In this document: in pieces, positions 15,386-27,435 of the stretch
How the letters are laid out: the number at the start of each line of letters is the position of its first letter
Numbering within the stretch: position 1 is the first letter of the stretch
Assembly (NCBI RefSeq): GCF_001677275.1
Contig: NZ_CP016178.1
Span: 248,001 to 312,000, forward strand
Reading direction: 5' to 3'
DNA: 64,000 bases
Source: Vibrio breoganii
GTDB lineage: Bacteria; Pseudomonadota; Gammaproteobacteria; Enterobacterales; Vibrionaceae
The notes under the pieces: generated by a model
The model's database searches: none
What the model saw: the letters and a program-made list of their open reading frames with translations, nothing else
What the model was told of the DNA's origin: nothing
Translations under genes and position numbers: made by a program

Positions 15386-18300
15386 ATGTTGAGTCGATTT
15401 TTTATCCAGCGCCCTAAGTTTGCGCTGGTTATCTCCATTATCTTGACGCTGGCGGGTGCGATTTCACTAGCAGTATTGCCTGTGTCTGAGTACCCGAGAA
15501 TCAGTCCACCTTCGGTAAGCGTAACGGCTTACTACACAGGTGCGAGTGCCGAAACTGTTGAACAGGCCATAGCCGACCCAATAGAAACCTCGGTGAATGG
15601 CGTAGAGGGCATGATTTACATGTCTTCAAAGAGTGCTAACGATGGTTCGTATAACCTAAACGTGACGTTCGAGGTTGGTACAGACCCTGATATGGCACAG
15701 GTGAACGTGCAAAACCGTGTCACCCAGATAGAGTCTAAGCTTCCTCCTGAAGTTCGCTCTGTGGGTGTGACGGTTAAGAAGCGCTCTCCTGATATGTTGA
15801 TGGTATTGAACTTCTATTCACCTGAAGGTACCTACGACGATCAATTCTTGATCAACTACATCAATCTCAATGTTAAAGACCAGCTGGCGCGTGTTAAAGG
15901 CATCAGTGAGGTGAGCGTTGTAGGTGGTGGTGAATTCTCAATGCGTGTTTGGCTAGATCCAGAGAAGCTAGCAAGCTTGGGTCTAACGACGCCGGATGTT
16001 TATGCCGCATTGTCTGAGCAAAATATACAGGTAGCCGCAGGTAAAGTAGGCGCACCACCGTATGAAGCGGCGACAGATGTTACCTTTAACTTGGTAACTA
16101 AAGGCCGACTAGAGAGCGTTGAAGAGTTTGAAAATGTCATGCTTCGCGCTAATCAAGACGGTTCAGCGGTTTACTTGAAAGATGTGGCTCGTGTTGAACT
16201 CGGTAAGAAGTTCTACGACGGCTCTGGTCAGTTCCGTGGCCAAGACGCTTCTATCGTTATCTTGAATCTTCAATCTGATGCTAACGCCCTTGAAAGTGGC
16301 GGCTTAGTAATGGAGATGCTGGACAACCTCAGCGTTAACTTCCCTGAGGGAATGGAGTACGAGAGCAGCTACGACACTACTATTTTCGTTGAAGAATCCA
16401 TCAAAGGGGTAGTAAAGACCCTTATTGAAGCGATCTTGTTGGTAATCGCTGTAACCTATCTGTTCTTGGGTAGTGCGCGTGCAACCTTGATTCCTGTTGT
16501 TGCGATTCCGGTATCTCTTATCGGTACGTTTGCGGTTATGCAAATCACCGGTTTCACCATCAATACAGTAACCCTATTTGGTCTCATACTCGCCATCGGT
16601 ATCGTGGTGGATGATGCGATACTGGTTATCGAAAACGTTGATACCACGATGCGTAAGGATCCTTCTCTCACGCCGCGCAAGGCTACCTTGATGGCGATGA
16701 AAGAGGTAACTGGTCCGATTGTCACCTCTACCTTGGTATTGCTCGCGGTATTCTTGCCAGTGGCTATGTTGCCTGGTATCACCGGGATCATGTATCGCCA
16801 GTTCGCACTGACTATCTGTATCTCGGTTGTGATCTCGTCGATCAACGCATTGACACTATCTCCTGCACTGTGTTCATTGGTACTGAAGCAAGGCGGTGGT
16901 AACACCTCTAACTGGTACAAGGCATTTAACAATGGCTTAGACAAGGTTACAGCAGGCTATGGTCGCCTTGCAGGCTTCTTGGTGAAGAAAGCGATCTTGT
17001 TGTTCGTGTTCTTCATTGCAGCGGTGGCAGCGGTAACCTACTTTGGTAAAAACACCTCAACAGCCTTCGTACCTCAAGAAGACAAGGGCATCTTGCTAGT
17101 CAACGTGCAGCTTCCTGATTCCGCGTCTCTGTCTCGTACTGAGGCTGTGACTGATGAGTTAGTGGCGCTGATTGAACAAGAGCCGGGCGTTGAAGGCATT
17201 ACAGCCGCAACGGGCTATGCGTTTATGACGGGCGCAGCGGCTTCTAACGGTGCTTCTCTGTTTATCAAGTTGAAGACATGGGATGAGCGTGCTGCGTTAG
17301 ATGGTGAGCATTCTTCGTTTGCTATTTCGAACCGTATCAATGGTATTGCCGCGAACAAGATCCCGGATGCAGTAGTATTCGCAATGGGTCCTCCAGCGGT
17401 TCCTGGCATGGGTTCGGCGTCTGGTTTTGAGTTTGTACTTGAGGATACGCTAGGTCGTAGCCGTACGGACTTGGCGCAATTGATGAACGATGTGATTCAA
17501 GAAGCCAATAAACAGCCAGAGATTGCGTATACCTTCAGTACCTTCCGCGCCAATGTGCCGCACTACTATGTAGACATTGATCGTGAGAAAGCGAAACAGC
17601 TTGGTGTATCTCTAACGGATATCTTCCAAACCCTTCAGGGTAACCTTGGTTCAATGTACGTGAATGACTTCACTATGCTAGGTAAGAACTTCAGGGTGAC
17701 CATGCAGGCTGATAGTGAATACCGTGGTTCGATGGATGATCTAGGTCGCTTCTTCGTGCGCAGCAACCAAGGCGCGATGGTTCCGTTAAGTACTTTGATC
17801 ACTCATGAACAGGTGTTTGAGCCAGATGTTGCATGGCGTTATAACATGTATCGCTCTGCGGTGATTCAGGGGCAACCTGCACCAGGCTTCTCTAGTGGTG
17901 ATGCTATTGCAGCAATGGAGCGCGTAGCAGCAGAAATGCTTCCACAGGGCTACCAGTACGAGTGGACTGGCATGGCATACCAAGAGAAGCTAGCGGGTAA
18001 CCAGGCAATCTACGCGTTTGCATTGGCTCTGATCTTTATCTACCTATTCATGGTGGCTCAGTATGAGAGTTGGACTATTCCGATTGCGATCATCTTGGTA
18101 GTACCGATCGCAACTCTTGGTTCGTTCTTAGCGCTTAACCTAGCAGGCATACCTCTGAACTTGTACGCGCAAATAGGCTTGGTTCTACTCATAGCACTGG
18201 CCGCGAAGAACGCAATCTTGATTGTGGAATTTGCGAAGAATGAGCGTGAGCAAAACGATCTAGAGATCGACAAAGCAGCCGTTATGGGCGGTATCCTTCG

Positions 18301-18538
18301 CTTTAGAGCGGTGAACATGACCTCTTGGTCATTCATCCTAGGTATCTTCCCACTAGTGTTTGCCGCAGGTGCAGGTCACATCAGCCAGAACTCACTAGGT
18401 ATCTCTCTAGTTGGCGGTCTATTGTGTGTACTTCTAGCCGGTACCTTATTGATCCCAGGCTTCTACGCCATCATTCAGAAACTACGTGAAAAAGCACACG
18501 GTGGTAGCACCAAGCTTGTAGACCTTGATGACGAATAA
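15386..18538 (+). CDS. RND multidrug efflux pump, HAE1 family (1050 aa)
   Basis: Full-length AcrB-type inner-membrane transporter with two repeats of six transmembrane segments and large periplasmic loops. The proton-relay acids are in [15 protein letters not shown] and the matching Lys in [13 protein letters not shown]-terminus [16 protein letters not shown] is typical. It forms an operon with the adaptor (4 bp gap). Substrates of HAE1 pumps include dyes, detergents, bile salts and antibiotics; specificity cannot be read here. A strong terminator follows. Confidence 0.95.
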   Translation: MLSRFFIQRPKFALVISIILTLAGAISLAVLPVSEYPRISPPSVSVTAYYTGASAETVEQAIADPIETSVNGVEGMIYMSSKSANDGSYNLNVTFEVGTDPDMAQVNVQNRVTQIESKLPPEVRSVGVTVKKRSPDMLMVLNFYSPEGTYDDQFLINYINLNVKDQLARVKGISEVSVVGGGEFSMRVWLDPEKLASLGLTTPDVYAALSEQNIQVAAGKVGAPPYEAATDVTFNLVTKGRLESVEEFENVMLRANQDGSAVYLKDVARVELGKKFYDGSGQFRGQDASIVILNLQSDANALESGGLVMEMLDNLSVNFPEGMEYESSYDTTIFVEESIKGVVKTLIEAILLVIAVTYLFLGSARATLIPVVAIPVSLIGTFAVMQITGFTINTVTLFGLILAIGIVVDDAILVIENVDTTMRKDPSLTPRKATLMAMKEVTGPIVTSTLVLLAVFLPVAMLPGITGIMYRQFALTICISVVISSINALTLSPALCSLVLKQGGGNTSNWYKAFNNGLDKVTAGYGRLAGFLVKKAILLFVFFIAAVAAVTYFGKNTSTAFVPQEDKGILLVNVQLPDSASLSRTEAVTDELVALIEQEPGVEGITAATGYAFMTGAAASNGASLFIKLKTWDERAALDGEHSSFAISNRINGIAANKIPDAVVFAMGPPAVPGMGSASGFEFVLEDTLGRSRTDLAQLMNDVIQEANKQPEIAYTFSTFRANVPHYYVDIDREKAKQLGVSLTDIFQTLQGNLGSMYVNDFTMLGKNFRVTMQADSEYRGSMDDLGRFFVRSNQGAMVPLSTLITHEQVFEPDVAWRYNMYRSAVIQGQPAPGFSSGDAIAAMERVAAEMLPQGYQYEWTGMAYQEKLAGNQAIYAFALALIFIYLFMVAQYESWTIPIAIILVVPIATLGSFLALNLAGIPLNLYAQIGLVLLIALAAKNAILIVEFAKNEREQNDLEIDKAAVMGGILRFRAVNMTSWSFILGIFPLVFAAGAGHISQNSLGISLVGGLLCVLLAGTLLIPGFYAIIQKLREKAHGGSTKLVDLDDE

Positions 18539-18567
18539 CCGATAAGGTTGTATCGACAATGAATTGA

Positions 18568-18598
18568 AGAGCCACATGAGAATGTGGCTCTTTTTTTT
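18568..18598 (+). terminator. Intrinsic terminator after efflux operon
   Basis: AGAGCCACAT-GAGA-ATGTGGCTCT and eight T. Confidence 0.92.
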
Positions 18599-18621
18599 GT
18601 GAGGGTTAAGGTGTCAAAGGC

Positions 18622-19423
18622 CGTCATTCTGAGCTTGATTCAGAATCTTAGAGAGTGCCCATGGTCGGGTTTCGCAGGCTCTAAGATACTGGATAGATAC
18701 TACGTATCTTCCAGTATGACGATGTCCGTTGCATAGGTAATGGCGTCAAAGGCCGTCATTCTGAACTTGATTCAGAATCTTAGAGAGTGCCCTTGGTTGG
18801 GTTTCGTAGGTTCTAAGATACTGGATAGATACTACGTATCTTCCAGTATGACGCTGGTGACACCGTTTGTTGTGAGGGTAATGGTATCTAAGGCCGTCAT
18901 TCTGAACTTGATTCAGAATCTTAGAGAGTGCCCTTGGTCGGGTTCCGTAGGCTCTAAGATACTGGATAGATACTGAGTATCTTCCAGTATGACGTTGGTG
19001 ACGTTAGTAGAGCTGAGCGGGTGTAGTCCCTACAGTCCGTCATTCTGAACTTGATTCAGAATCTTAGAGAGTGCCCTTGGTCGGGTTCCGTAGGCTCTAA
19101 GATACTGGATAGATACTGAGTATCTTCCAGTATGACGTTGGTGACGTTAGTAGAGCTGAGCGGGTGTAGTCCCTACAGTCCGTCATTCTGAACTTGATTC
19201 AGAATCTTAGAGAGTGCCTATGGTTGGGTTTCGCAGGCTCTAAGATACTGGATAGATACTTCGTATCTTCCAGTATGACGTTGGTGACGTTGGTAGAGCT
19301 GAGCGGGTGTAGTCCCTACAGTCCGTCATTCTGAACTTGATTCAGAATCTTAGCGCGTGCCTATGGTAGGGTTTCGCAGGCTCTAAGATACTGGATAGAT
19401 ACTTCGTATCTTCTAGTATGACG
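18622..19423. repeat. Array of six 100-bp palindromic repeats
   Basis: Units at 18622-18721, 18754-18853, 18895-18994, 19038-19137, 19181-19280 and 19324-19423. Each starts CGTCATTCTGA and ends CAGTATGACG, and each is made of two hairpins: ATTCTGAACTTGATTCAGAAT on the left (inner loop CTTG) and a right one with arms ATACTGGA and TCCAGTAT. Gaps are 32, 41, 43, 43 and 43 bp; the last three are identical or differ at one base, so the block has grown by tandem duplication of a 143-bp unit. It lies between converging genes. Confidence 0.93.
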
Positions 19424-19481
19424 TCCTCACGACTACGGCCAATGTCATTGCTACTGCCACGCAACAAGGCAGCCTATACAC

Positions 19482-22319
19482 CTATTTCGCCACTGAAACC
19501 TCATCCAGCAAATACAAAATGGATTGATACGGAACACCGCTGTGATGGGATAACCCTATCTCACAGGTTCTGCTGTTGCTGAAGCCTCTAGTGCAATCCT
19601 TTGGTACTTGGTCTTTAAGTGGGTGAACCGCTGCCGCATTGAGCTCTGGGGTGGTGAAGCCTTTGTCTCCTGCCCAGCCACAACACTGTATATGCTCGGG
19701 TACAATAACCTTAGATGTACAGGCATTGGCTAGTGTCATCATGGTCTGTTCTAGTCCCATTCGTCTTGAGCTGCAGGTGACATGTAGCATGACAGGTTCG
19801 TTGAGTGGGTTGATGTCTAGATGCTCAAGCAAATAAGCCTCCGCAAACCCAGCGGGCTCAAGAACTTCTAATGGCTTTGAGAAGTGCTCAATACTGCGCT
19901 TGGCACAAGGGCTGGTATCCATCAGTACTGGGTATTTTCCTTCTTCACTTGCCTGCCAAAGAACAGCTTCGAGCTGGTTAGATTTTTCTTGGGCAAGGTC
20001 ATTCATCCCCTTGCTTTCATAAGGCATGCCACAGCATTGCTCATTAAGCTGTTGTGGAATAACGATCTCGAAGCCCGCTTTGTTTAATAGCGATAGCGTC
20101 ACCTCAGTGAGCGACCTTTGGTCTTGGGCGTCATTTTGCTGCCCCATGTTGCGGCTGGCGCAAGAGGGCATATAGATGACTTTCTTGTTTGAAGTCTGTT
20201 GTGTTAATGCTTCCCTTGCCAAATCAAACTTATTTGCTTGTGGGTATTCTTTTAACCAAACCGGTGTGGCCTGCTTAGTGAGCTTACGAAGTCCGTTGGT
20301 CATTTTGCCAACGGCCTTCTCACCCATCAGCTTTGAGGCGGCTTGATTAGCAGAGAGCCCGGTTTTCGCCAGCTTGCTGGTGGTTGCAAAGTGATCCGCT
20401 GTCCATTTAGCGATAGAGGTGTATTTCTGATACTTCTCGATACGTAGCTGCTTAATCAGGTCGCCCGTATTAATGCCAACAGGGCAACGGTCTGCACAAA
20501 GTCCGGTTGCTGCGCAGGTATCTATGCCTTGGTAATTAAAGGTTTCTTCCAGCTCTGAGGCGCTAGTATCCTCTCCGGCGTTTCTTCTGCGCTGAAGCTC
20601 GCGATACAACACGATGCGTTGTCGTGGGGATAAGGTCAGCGTCCTTGAAGGGCAAACAGGTTCACAAAAACCACACTCGATACAGCGATCAACCAAGGAG
20701 TCTGCGGCAGGCATCGGCTTTAGGTTTTCTATGTGCGAATGGGGGTTGTCATTGATGATGACTCCAGGATTGAAGAGCCCTTTAGGATCAAACAAGGCTT
20801 TAATCTGCTGCATCAAGGCATAGCCTTCCTTACCCCATTCAAGCTCGACATACGGAGCCATGTTCCTTCCCGTGCCGTGCTCAGCCTTCAATGAGCCTTG
20901 GTATTTAACTGCAACAAGGTCCGCTACGTCATCCATAAACTGACCATAGCGATCAATTTCCGACTGAGAATCAAAGCCTTGAGTAAACACAAAATGCAGG
21001 TTGCCTTCTAGTGCATGACCAAAAATTATGGCTTCGCTGTAGTGGTATTTATCGAACAAGGATTGAAGGTCGCGAATGCCATTAGCCAAGTTTTCAACAG
21101 GGAAGGCGACATCTTCGATGATGACGGTCGTTCCCACTTCGCGCACAGCACCTACCGCAGGGAACATGCCCTTGCGTATACCCCAAAGGGTCGCAACGGT
21201 TGCAGATTCGCTGGTGAAGGGTACTGATTCTATGATGTTATAAGTCTCTAAGCCTTGCATGACTTGCGAGCACTGCTTATCAAGTTGCTGTTGGTCATGG
21301 GCGTGAGACTCTATCAAGATAGCCGTGGCATCTAAGTCTAGATGCTTAATGAATCCGGGCATTCCTGGCTCATCTGCCACAGAGCGAAGTGCCCGCCCAT
21401 CCATTAGCTCAACAGCCGCGACAGGCAACTTTGATAAAGTGGTAACGGCTAGGCTTGCTTCTTCAATGGTCGGCAATACAAGCAGTGCTGAGGCCTTGTT
21501 TGGGTGCTCCGCTACTGTGTTGTAGGTGATCTCTGAAATGAAGCCAAGGGTTCCCTCTGATCCCACCATCAAATGCTCAATAACATCGATAGGGTCGTGA
21601 TAATCCACTAGAGCATTGAGTGCATAACCTGTCGTATTCTTGAGGCGGTATTTGTGTTTGATCTTTTCTGATAGCTCGGTGTTGTTTGATACGCTCTCGC
21701 ACAACGAAGTGATGCCTTGAATCAGCTCTGGGTTCGCTGATTTAAATGCGGCGATACTTTCTGCGCTACCTGTATCAAGCTGTGTGCCATTACTAAACAC
21801 CAACTTCATGCTGGCAACGGTTTTATAAGAGTTCTGAGCAGTACCGCAACACATGCCACTGGCATTGTTAGCCGCGATACCGCCTATTTTACAGGTGTTG
21901 ATGGAGGCAGGATCAGGCCCAATTTTTCTCTGGTAAGGAGCGAGGTATTTATTTGCATCGGCACCTATAACGCCAGGTTGCAGTACAATCTGCTGTCCAT
22001 TGTTAACGATCTCATGCCCTCGCCAATCATCGGTTAAGGTAATTAAGACGGAATCCGACAATGCTTGACCCGACAAGCTCGTACCTGCCGCACGAAAGGT
22101 GCAGTGAATGCCAAACTCTCGACAGCTATTGATGGCAAAAATTACTTCATCTAGGTCTTTCAGCTGCAGCACTATCTTTGGAATCAAACGATAAAAACTG
22201 GCATCAGTGCCATAGGCAAGGCGCTTGGCTTCCTGAGTAACGATGCGTTCGGGCGCAATTTTTGATGCCAGCAAGGCTTCGAGCTGTTGAAAAGAGTCAG
22301 AGGAAAGTAATTGGGTCAT
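19482..22319 (-). CDS. FAD/Fe-S D-lactate (2-hydroxyacid) dehydrogenase, Dld-II type (945 aa)
   Basis: The N-terminal half is an FAD-linked oxidase: PCMH FAD-binding domain (GTSLSGQALSDSVLI, CKIGGIAANNASGMCCG) and C-terminal FAD oxidase domain (HALEGNLHFVF, KAEHGTGRNMAPYVE). The C-terminal half has two 4Fe-4S motifs (CIECGFCEPVCP, CAATGLCADRCP) and two CCG domains (EQCCGMPYESKG, IQCCGWAGDKG). This is the layout of the quinone-linked Dld-II enzymes. ATG at 22319 with AGGA upstream is preferred to the TTG at 22349. It is last in the lldP-lldD-dld operon, which gives use of both lactate enantiomers. Confidence 0.9.
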   Translation of the reverse strand: MTQLLSSDSFQQLEALLASKIAPERIVTQEAKRLAYGTDASFYRLIPKIVLQLKDLDEVIFAINSCREFGIHCTFRAAGTSLSGQALSDSVLITLTDDWRGHEIVNNGQQIVLQPGVIGADANKYLAPYQRKIGPDPASINTCKIGGIAANNASGMCCGTAQNSYKTVASMKLVFSNGTQLDTGSAESIAAFKSANPELIQGITSLCESVSNNTELSEKIKHKYRLKNTTGYALNALVDYHDPIDVIEHLMVGSEGTLGFISEITYNTVAEHPNKASALLVLPTIEEASLAVTTLSKLPVAAVELMDGRALRSVADEPGMPGFIKHLDLDATAILIESHAHDQQQLDKQCSQVMQGLETYNIIESVPFTSESATVATLWGIRKGMFPAVGAVREVGTTVIIEDVAFPVENLANGIRDLQSLFDKYHYSEAIIFGHALEGNLHFVFTQGFDSQSEIDRYGQFMDDVADLVAVKYQGSLKAEHGTGRNMAPYVELEWGKEGYALMQQIKALFDPKGLFNPGVIINDNPHSHIENLKPMPAADSLVDRCIECGFCEPVCPSRTLTLSPRQRIVLYRELQRRRNAGEDTSASELEETFNYQGIDTCAATGLCADRCPVGINTGDLIKQLRIEKYQKYTSIAKWTADHFATTSKLAKTGLSANQAASKLMGEKAVGKMTNGLRKLTKQATPVWLKEYPQANKFDLAREALTQQTSNKKVIYMPSCASRNMGQQNDAQDQRSLTEVTLSLLNKAGFEIVIPQQLNEQCCGMPYESKGMNDLAQEKSNQLEAVLWQASEEGKYPVLMDTSPCAKRSIEHFSKPLEVLEPAGFAEAYLLEHLDINPLNEPVMLHVTCSSRRMGLEQTMMTLANACTSKVIVPEHIQCCGWAGDKGFTTPELNAAAVHPLKDQVPKDCTRGFSNSRTCEIGLSHHSGVPYQSILYLLDEVSVAK

Positions 22320-22352
22320 TGAATGCGTCCTAGTCAAAATAGTGTGCAACCA

Positions 22353-23492
22353 TTAAATGGATTTAACTAACGAGTCTTGTGAGAGGTCACTGATGGTCTT
22401 TGCGCCAGTGAGCGTCATGGCGACGCGCATCTCTTTGTTATAGAGATCGAGTAGGTTCTCGACGCCTTGCCCACCTTGAGCGGCCAGTGCATAAACGAAA
22501 GAGCGACCCAGCAAGGTACAGTCAGCGCCGAGCGCCAACATGCGAACCACATCAAGACCGGTACGAATACCAGAATCCGCCAAGATCTTTAGGTCGCCTT
22601 TTACCGCATCAGCGATTGCGGGGAGAGCCTTAGCACTCGATAGCACGCCATCCAATTGACGACCGCCATGGTTTGAAACCACAATTCCGTCGGCACCAAA
22701 ACGTACGGCATCCTTTGCATCCTCTTCATCGAGAATACCTTTAATGATCATAGAGCCGTCCCAGCTATCGCGGATCCACTCAAGATCCTTCCAGGAAATT
22801 GACGGGTCAAAGTTAGCGCCTAACCAGCCAATGTAATCTTCTAACTTGGTTGGCTCACCTCTATAAGTTGAGATATTGCCAAGATCATGAGGTTTACCCA
22901 AAAGCCCCACATCAAGAGCCCAACTAGGGTGAAGCATAGATTGTGCAATGCGGCGTAGATTCGCGTGAGGACCACTCATACCGGAATGCATATCTCGGTA
23001 GCGCGCACCGGGCACCGGCATATCAACGGTAAAGACGAGCGTTTTAACCCCAGCGGCTTTGGCTCGCTCTAGTACGTTTTTCATAAAGCCACGATCTTTT
23101 AATACGTAGAGTTGGAACCACATGGGTCTATTGATGGCAGGCGCGACCTCTTCGATTGGGCACACTGACACCGTCGACATGGTAAAGGGGATGCCTTTTT
23201 TCTCGGCCGCTTTCGCCGCTTGTACTTCTCCTCGGCGCGCATACATTCCCGTTAGCCCAACCGGAGCTAGGGCAATGGGCATTGCTAGCTTCTCTCCAAA
23301 TAGCTCGGTCTCAAGGCTGAGCTCAGACATGTTATTGAGCACTCGCTGTCTCAGTGCGACGTCACCTAGGTCTTGGGTGTTATTTCTTAGGGTTCGCTCG
23401 TCATATGAGCCACCGTCAATGTAATGAAACAAAAAAGGAGGTAGCTTTCTTTTTGCTGCAGCTCGGTAATCGGTAGAGGCGGAAATGATCAT
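22353..23492 (-). CDS. lldD: L-lactate dehydrogenase, FMN-dependent LldD (379 aa)
   Basis: FMN-dependent alpha-hydroxyacid dehydrogenase of standard length. Visible signatures: [13 protein letters not shown] at the N-terminus, [29 protein letters not shown], and the active-site stretch [11 protein letters not shown] with the catalytic His. It oxidises L-lactate to pyruvate and passes electrons to quinone at the inner membrane. Preceded by the permease gene (140 bp gap) and followed closely by the FAD/Fe-S dehydrogenase gene. Confidence 0.97.
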   Translation of the reverse strand: MIISASTDYRAAAKRKLPPFLFHYIDGGSYDERTLRNNTQDLGDVALRQRVLNNMSELSLETELFGEKLAMPIALAPVGLTGMYARRGEVQAAKAAEKKGIPFTMSTVSVCPIEEVAPAINRPMWFQLYVLKDRGFMKNVLERAKAAGVKTLVFTVDMPVPGARYRDMHSGMSGPHANLRRIAQSMLHPSWALDVGLLGKPHDLGNISTYRGEPTKLEDYIGWLGANFDPSISWKDLEWIRDSWDGSMIIKGILDEEDAKDAVRFGADGIVVSNHGGRQLDGVLSSAKALPAIADAVKGDLKILADSGIRTGLDVVRMLALGADCTLLGRSFVYALAAQGGQGVENLLDLYNKEMRVAMTLTGAKTISDLSQDSLVKSI

Positions 23493-23632
23493 ATGTCAGC
23501 TCTTTTATGTCTTTGTTCTTGTATCAAAATTTGGGTGTCGACGGCTTAGATTAAATGAGCGGTAAAGCCGATACGTATGGAGTAAGTACTTAACTAAACT
23601 ATTAGCTAAGTACTTACTTTAGCTCATAAAAG

Positions 23633-25327
23633 TCATTTCATGAGTGCATCTGTAAAGTGAAATCCATAAATGAGAGTGAGGCCAATAATCCCTGTCATTA
23701 CAAGGTAATAGATGGTGGGAATAATGGTCTTGCGCAAGGTCGCACCTTCGCGACCCAAAAGGCCCACCGTAGCCGATGCCGCTACCACATTATGAATCGC
23801 TATCATGTTGCCAGCCGCTGCGCCAACCGCTTGCAATGCCACGACTACCGCACTAGAGATAGTTAGTGTTTGGGCTACCTCAAATTGAAATTGGCTAAAC
23901 ATCATGTTGGATACGGTATTAGAGCCTGCAATGAAGGCACCCAGCGCACCTACGGTAGCACTAAGCATAGGGAAGGCTGAGCCGACAATATCAGCGGCAA
24001 AATTTGCCGTAGTGACCGGCATGCTGGCTAGGTCGGCACCGTTAATGCCAGAGTTAATAAAGATTCGCACCATAGGGATGGTAAACAACAACACAAAGCC
24101 CGCGCCTATCAGTGTTTTGCTTGATTCTCCAAACGCGCTCGCTAATGGCTTTAGGTTTCCAGATTGTAGAATGACCGCGAGTAGGGCAACCAAGACTAAG
24201 ATGCCACCGGGAAGATAAAGCGGCTGAATCGCTGTGCTCACGCCTGTCTCACCAAGGATATTACCGAAGGATAGGCTGACGCTCTTTAACATGCCCTTGA
24301 ATTCAGGGCTAACGCGACTCGCCACAAGGATCACGGCTAGCATCACATAAGGTGCCCATGCCTTTGTTAGGCTCATTGGCGCGCCAGTGGTCTTTTGCTT
24401 CAGTTCAATCTTTAGAGAGCCTAACCATTCTGCTGGCCATTTATCTTCACTCTCAAAATCCCATTGTTTTTTCGGTACTAAGAAGCCCTTTTTCGCTGCT
24501 GTAACCACAATGGCGAGTCCAAGCATACCGCCAATCAAAGATGGGAATTCAGCGCCAAGAAATACACCGGTTAATGCATAAGGAATGGTAAATGCAAGGC
24601 CTGCAAATAGGGCAAACGGCAGAATGTCTAATCCCTCTTTCCAGCTCTTATTTTTGCCAAAGAAGCGGGTAAGCATCATTGCCATCAACACTGGAATAAG
24701 CGTGCCGACTACCGCGTGTATTAGAGCAACGCTAGAGGTGATTTGCTGTAGGTAGGCGTCCCAAGTCGAGCCGTGAGCGATAAGTGACTCACCTATGTTG
24801 TGCGTATCTAGCCCTTTGTTGACACCTACGATGATAGGGGTGCCAACCGCGCCAAATGACACAGGCGTAGACTGGATCATCATCCCCATAAGGACCGCAG
24901 CTAAAGCAGGAAAGCCAATTGCGACAAGCAGAGGAGCGGCAATGGCCGCAGGCGTACCAAAGCCAGACGCGCCCTCAATGAATGAGCCGAAACACCATGC
25001 AATGATGATGGCTTGTATACGGCGATCGCTGGAGATATCCGTAAAGCCGTTGCGAATAACAGTAATGGCTCCGGTGTGCTTTAGAGTGTTGAGTAAGAAG
25101 ATGGCACCGAAGACAATCCAAAGCACCGACACTGTAATGCCTAAGCCTTGGAAGATAGAAGCAAGCACCCTGTTTGCGGACATGTCCCAGAACGCTAGCG
25201 CTATCACCACTGTTAAAGTAAATGCCACGGGCATGGCTTTTTTAGCGGGCCAGTTGAGGCCGACCAGTAATATCGCCGCCACAACGATTGGCGAGAAGGC
25301 CAACAAGGCCAATAGTGTTTCACTCAT
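23633..25327 (-). CDS. lldP: L-lactate permease LldP/LctP family (564 aa)
   Basis: Very hydrophobic protein of the lactate permease family with many membrane segments, including [19 protein letters not shown] and [19 protein letters not shown], which are typical family blocks. It imports lactate (and related 2-hydroxy acids) with protons. First gene of the lactate operon, with GAGGA ribosome site before the ATG. It is divergent from a LysR regulator, 163 bp apart, which is a likely controller. Confidence 0.95.
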   Translation of the reverse strand: MSETLLALLAFSPIVVAAILLVGLNWPAKKAMPVAFTLTVVIALAFWDMSANRVLASIFQGLGITVSVLWIVFGAIFLLNTLKHTGAITVIRNGFTDISSDRRIQAIIIAWCFGSFIEGASGFGTPAAIAAPLLVAIGFPALAAVLMGMMIQSTPVSFGAVGTPIIVGVNKGLDTHNIGESLIAHGSTWDAYLQQITSSVALIHAVVGTLIPVLMAMMLTRFFGKNKSWKEGLDILPFALFAGLAFTIPYALTGVFLGAEFPSLIGGMLGLAIVVTAAKKGFLVPKKQWDFESEDKWPAEWLGSLKIELKQKTTGAPMSLTKAWAPYVMLAVILVASRVSPEFKGMLKSVSLSFGNILGETGVSTAIQPLYLPGGILVLVALLAVILQSGNLKPLASAFGESSKTLIGAGFVLLFTIPMVRIFINSGINGADLASMPVTTANFAADIVGSAFPMLSATVGALGAFIAGSNTVSNMMFSQFQFEVAQTLTISSAVVVALQAVGAAAGNMIAIHNVVAASATVGLLGREGATLRKTIIPTIYYLVMTGIIGLTLIYGFHFTDALMK

Positions 25328-25490
25328 GGGTACATCCTCGTACTCTAGTTTTATTTAGGCTGTACATCATCACCAGCTCAGGAATGTGTTTTTGTAATGG
25401 GTTTGTTAAGCGAGTGTGAATTTAGACCTTTCTTTTTTATTGATATAGCGAAATAATGAAAATGATTAATTCCAAAATTGGCATAATAAG

Positions 25491-26390
25491 ATGCGAGCAG
25501 ATGATCTAATTCTATTTTCTCAGGTCATAGAACTGGGGAGCTTTAGTAAGGTGGCAGAGGAAAATAACCTTACAAATTCGGTAGTTAGCAAACGAATTGC
25601 CAGGTTGGAGGAGGATGTAGGCGCGCAGTTATTATATCGAACAACGCGTAAATTGAGTCTGACGGAAGCGGGGAAGACCTTGTGGCATAAAGCAAAAAAT
25701 GTGACCGAGGCCACTCAAGAAGCAAAGGACGCGGTTTCCGGTTTTGGAGAAAGTATCTCTGGGCATCTTAAAATGTCAGTCCCCACGATCTCGGGGGATT
25801 TGATTCTGGCCGATGCTATTGCTGAATTCTGCAATTTGCATCCAGGGCTATCAGTGGACATGTCTTTAGATAACCGATTTGTGGACCTGATCTCTGGTGG
25901 ATATGACTTGGTGATCCGCACCGGCTATCTTGAAGACTCAAGCTTGATTGCTCGCCATATCATTGATTCTCAATGGGTGGTTTGCGCCTCTCCCTCCTAC
26001 ATAGCCAAGCATGGCAAGCCAATCAAGCCTATAGATCTTACCCAGCACAACTGCCTGCAATACGCCTACCAAACCACAGGTGCGAGTGAGTGGGAGTTTA
26101 AGGGCGATAAGGGCAACTACATTGTGACGGTCTCAGGAAGTTTCTCTACCAACAATGCCACTGCGCTGCGCAAGTCTGCATTAGGAGGGCATGGTATCGC
26201 CTATGTGCCAAGGTGTTTGGTTTATCATGATTTTCGTAACGGGCAGCTGGTGGACATTTTTCCTGATTTGGTGGGAAAGAAGTTAGGCATCTACGCTGTG
26301 TATCCCTTTACGAGGCAACCGCCAAACAAGGTCAAGCTATTGATAGAGCACATTAGGCAACGCTACTTGACCATCTCGCACTATTTTTAG
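25491..26390 (+). CDS. LysR-family regulator divergent from lldP (299 aa)
   Basis: N-terminal winged helix (LFSQVIELGSFSKVAEENNLT, SVVSKRIARLEEDVGAQLLYRTTRKLSLTEAG) and a C-terminal periplasmic-binding-type effector domain. Divergent placement suggests control of the lactate operon, possibly with lactate as effector; inferred from position only. It belongs to the CrgA-like subgroup by its RTTRKLSLTEAG pattern. Confidence 0.88.
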   Translation: MRADDLILFSQVIELGSFSKVAEENNLTNSVVSKRIARLEEDVGAQLLYRTTRKLSLTEAGKTLWHKAKNVTEATQEAKDAVSGFGESISGHLKMSVPTISGDLILADAIAEFCNLHPGLSVDMSLDNRFVDLISGGYDLVIRTGYLEDSSLIARHIIDSQWVVCASPSYIAKHGKPIKPIDLTQHNCLQYAYQTTGASEWEFKGDKGNYIVTVSGSFSTNNATALRKSALGGHGIAYVPRCLVYHDFRNGQLVDIFPDLVGKKLGIYAVYPFTRQPPNKVKLLIEHIRQRYLTISHYF

Positions 26391-26487
26391 CCACACAATG
26401 CTGGCCTACGTTGTCCAGTGTCGGTATCAAGCAAAGATGGGTTATACTTCTGTTTTTAAACAAGAAGTTTTTTAGGTAGGGGCCTGC

Positions 26488-27435
26488 ATGTCACTGACCA
26501 CACAACTGGCGCTGTTTCGAGACGTGGTGCAGCAAGGCTCGTTTTCAAAGGCCGCTGCTCTGCACGATATGGATAACTCATCGCTGTCGAAGCAGATCAA
26601 GAAGCTAGAAGTGACTCTTGGAGTACAGCTACTTAACCGCTCAACACGCTCGTTCTCGATTACCTCGGCGGGTGAGGAGATCCTAGAGCAAACCCATACC
26701 CTGCTTGATACCTTGGCGCACATTCATAGCATCGCGGATAGCTATCAGTCGGTTCCTAAGGGCTCGCTGCGTATTACCTCACCTATCTTCTTTGGGCAGG
26801 AGTATCTGCAACCGGTAGTGACGCGATTTATGAAGCAATACCCCGACGTTCAGGTCACCCTTTCTCTAGATGATAAGCGAGTGGATATCATTGCTGATCA
26901 CTTTGATCTTGCGTTTCGCATTAGCAAACTCAGAGAGTCCAATTTGATTGCGAAGAAGATTGCCAATACCAATTTTGCGTTGGTGGCCTCAGAGCAGTTT
27001 ATCGAGCAATACGGAGAGCCAAAAACACCACAACAGCTGTTGGAGTTACCAGCCGTGGTGTACAGCAATGGCAGTGTGACTCTAGATAGGATTCGTATAA
27101 GTGAGACTGCGCACTCGACCAATATGGTAACGCTAAGGATGCAGGGGAATTATAAAATCAGTGACGTGCGCACTATGATGGGCGCGGTAAAGGATGGCCT
27201 AGGCTATGCGCTCATCGACTTGTTTAATCTTGACCAACCTATCTCTGACACTAAGCTAGTGCCACTGCTGACAGATCATAAGCTCTCCACTATGGAGACA
27301 GGGATCTACGCTATCTATCCTCACCGAACACAGACCCTGTTGGTGAGTGAGTTTATCCAATATGTTCAGCAACACATTGGCTCTCCAGCACTATGGGAAA
27401 GCCACATCCCAAACTACCAAGACCTGTATCAATAA
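26488..27435 (+). CDS. LysR-family regulator (315 aa)
   Basis: HTH at the N-terminus (LFRDVVQQGSFSKAAALHDM, SSLSKQIKKLEVTLGVQLLNRSTRSFSITSAG) followed by a LysR substrate-binding domain. It resembles the upstream LysR protein in layout but is clearly a different paralogue. Target unknown; the next gene on the strand, an FAD oxidoreductase, is 158 bp downstream. Confidence 0.88.
   Translation: MSLTTQLALFRDVVQQGSFSKAAALHDMDNSSLSKQIKKLEVTLGVQLLNRSTRSFSITSAGEEILEQTHTLLDTLAHIHSIADSYQSVPKGSLRITSPIFFGQEYLQPVVTRFMKQYPDVQVTLSLDDKRVDIIADHFDLAFRISKLRESNLIAKKIANTNFALVASEQFIEQYGEPKTPQQLLELPAVVYSNGSVTLDRIRISETAHSTNMVTLRMQGNYKISDVRTMMGAVKDGLGYALIDLFNLDQPISDTKLVPLLTDHKLSTMETGIYAIYPHRTQTLLVSEFIQYVQQHIGSPALWESHIPNYQDLYQ

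Noticed and set aside
16456..16944. 162-residue frame opposite the RND pump
   Set aside because: Shadow of a highly conserved gene on the other strand.
18622..19423. Regularly spaced repeats that could suggest a CRISPR array
   Set aside because: Units are 100 bp, self-complementary, and the spacers are the same sequence; no cas gene nearby.
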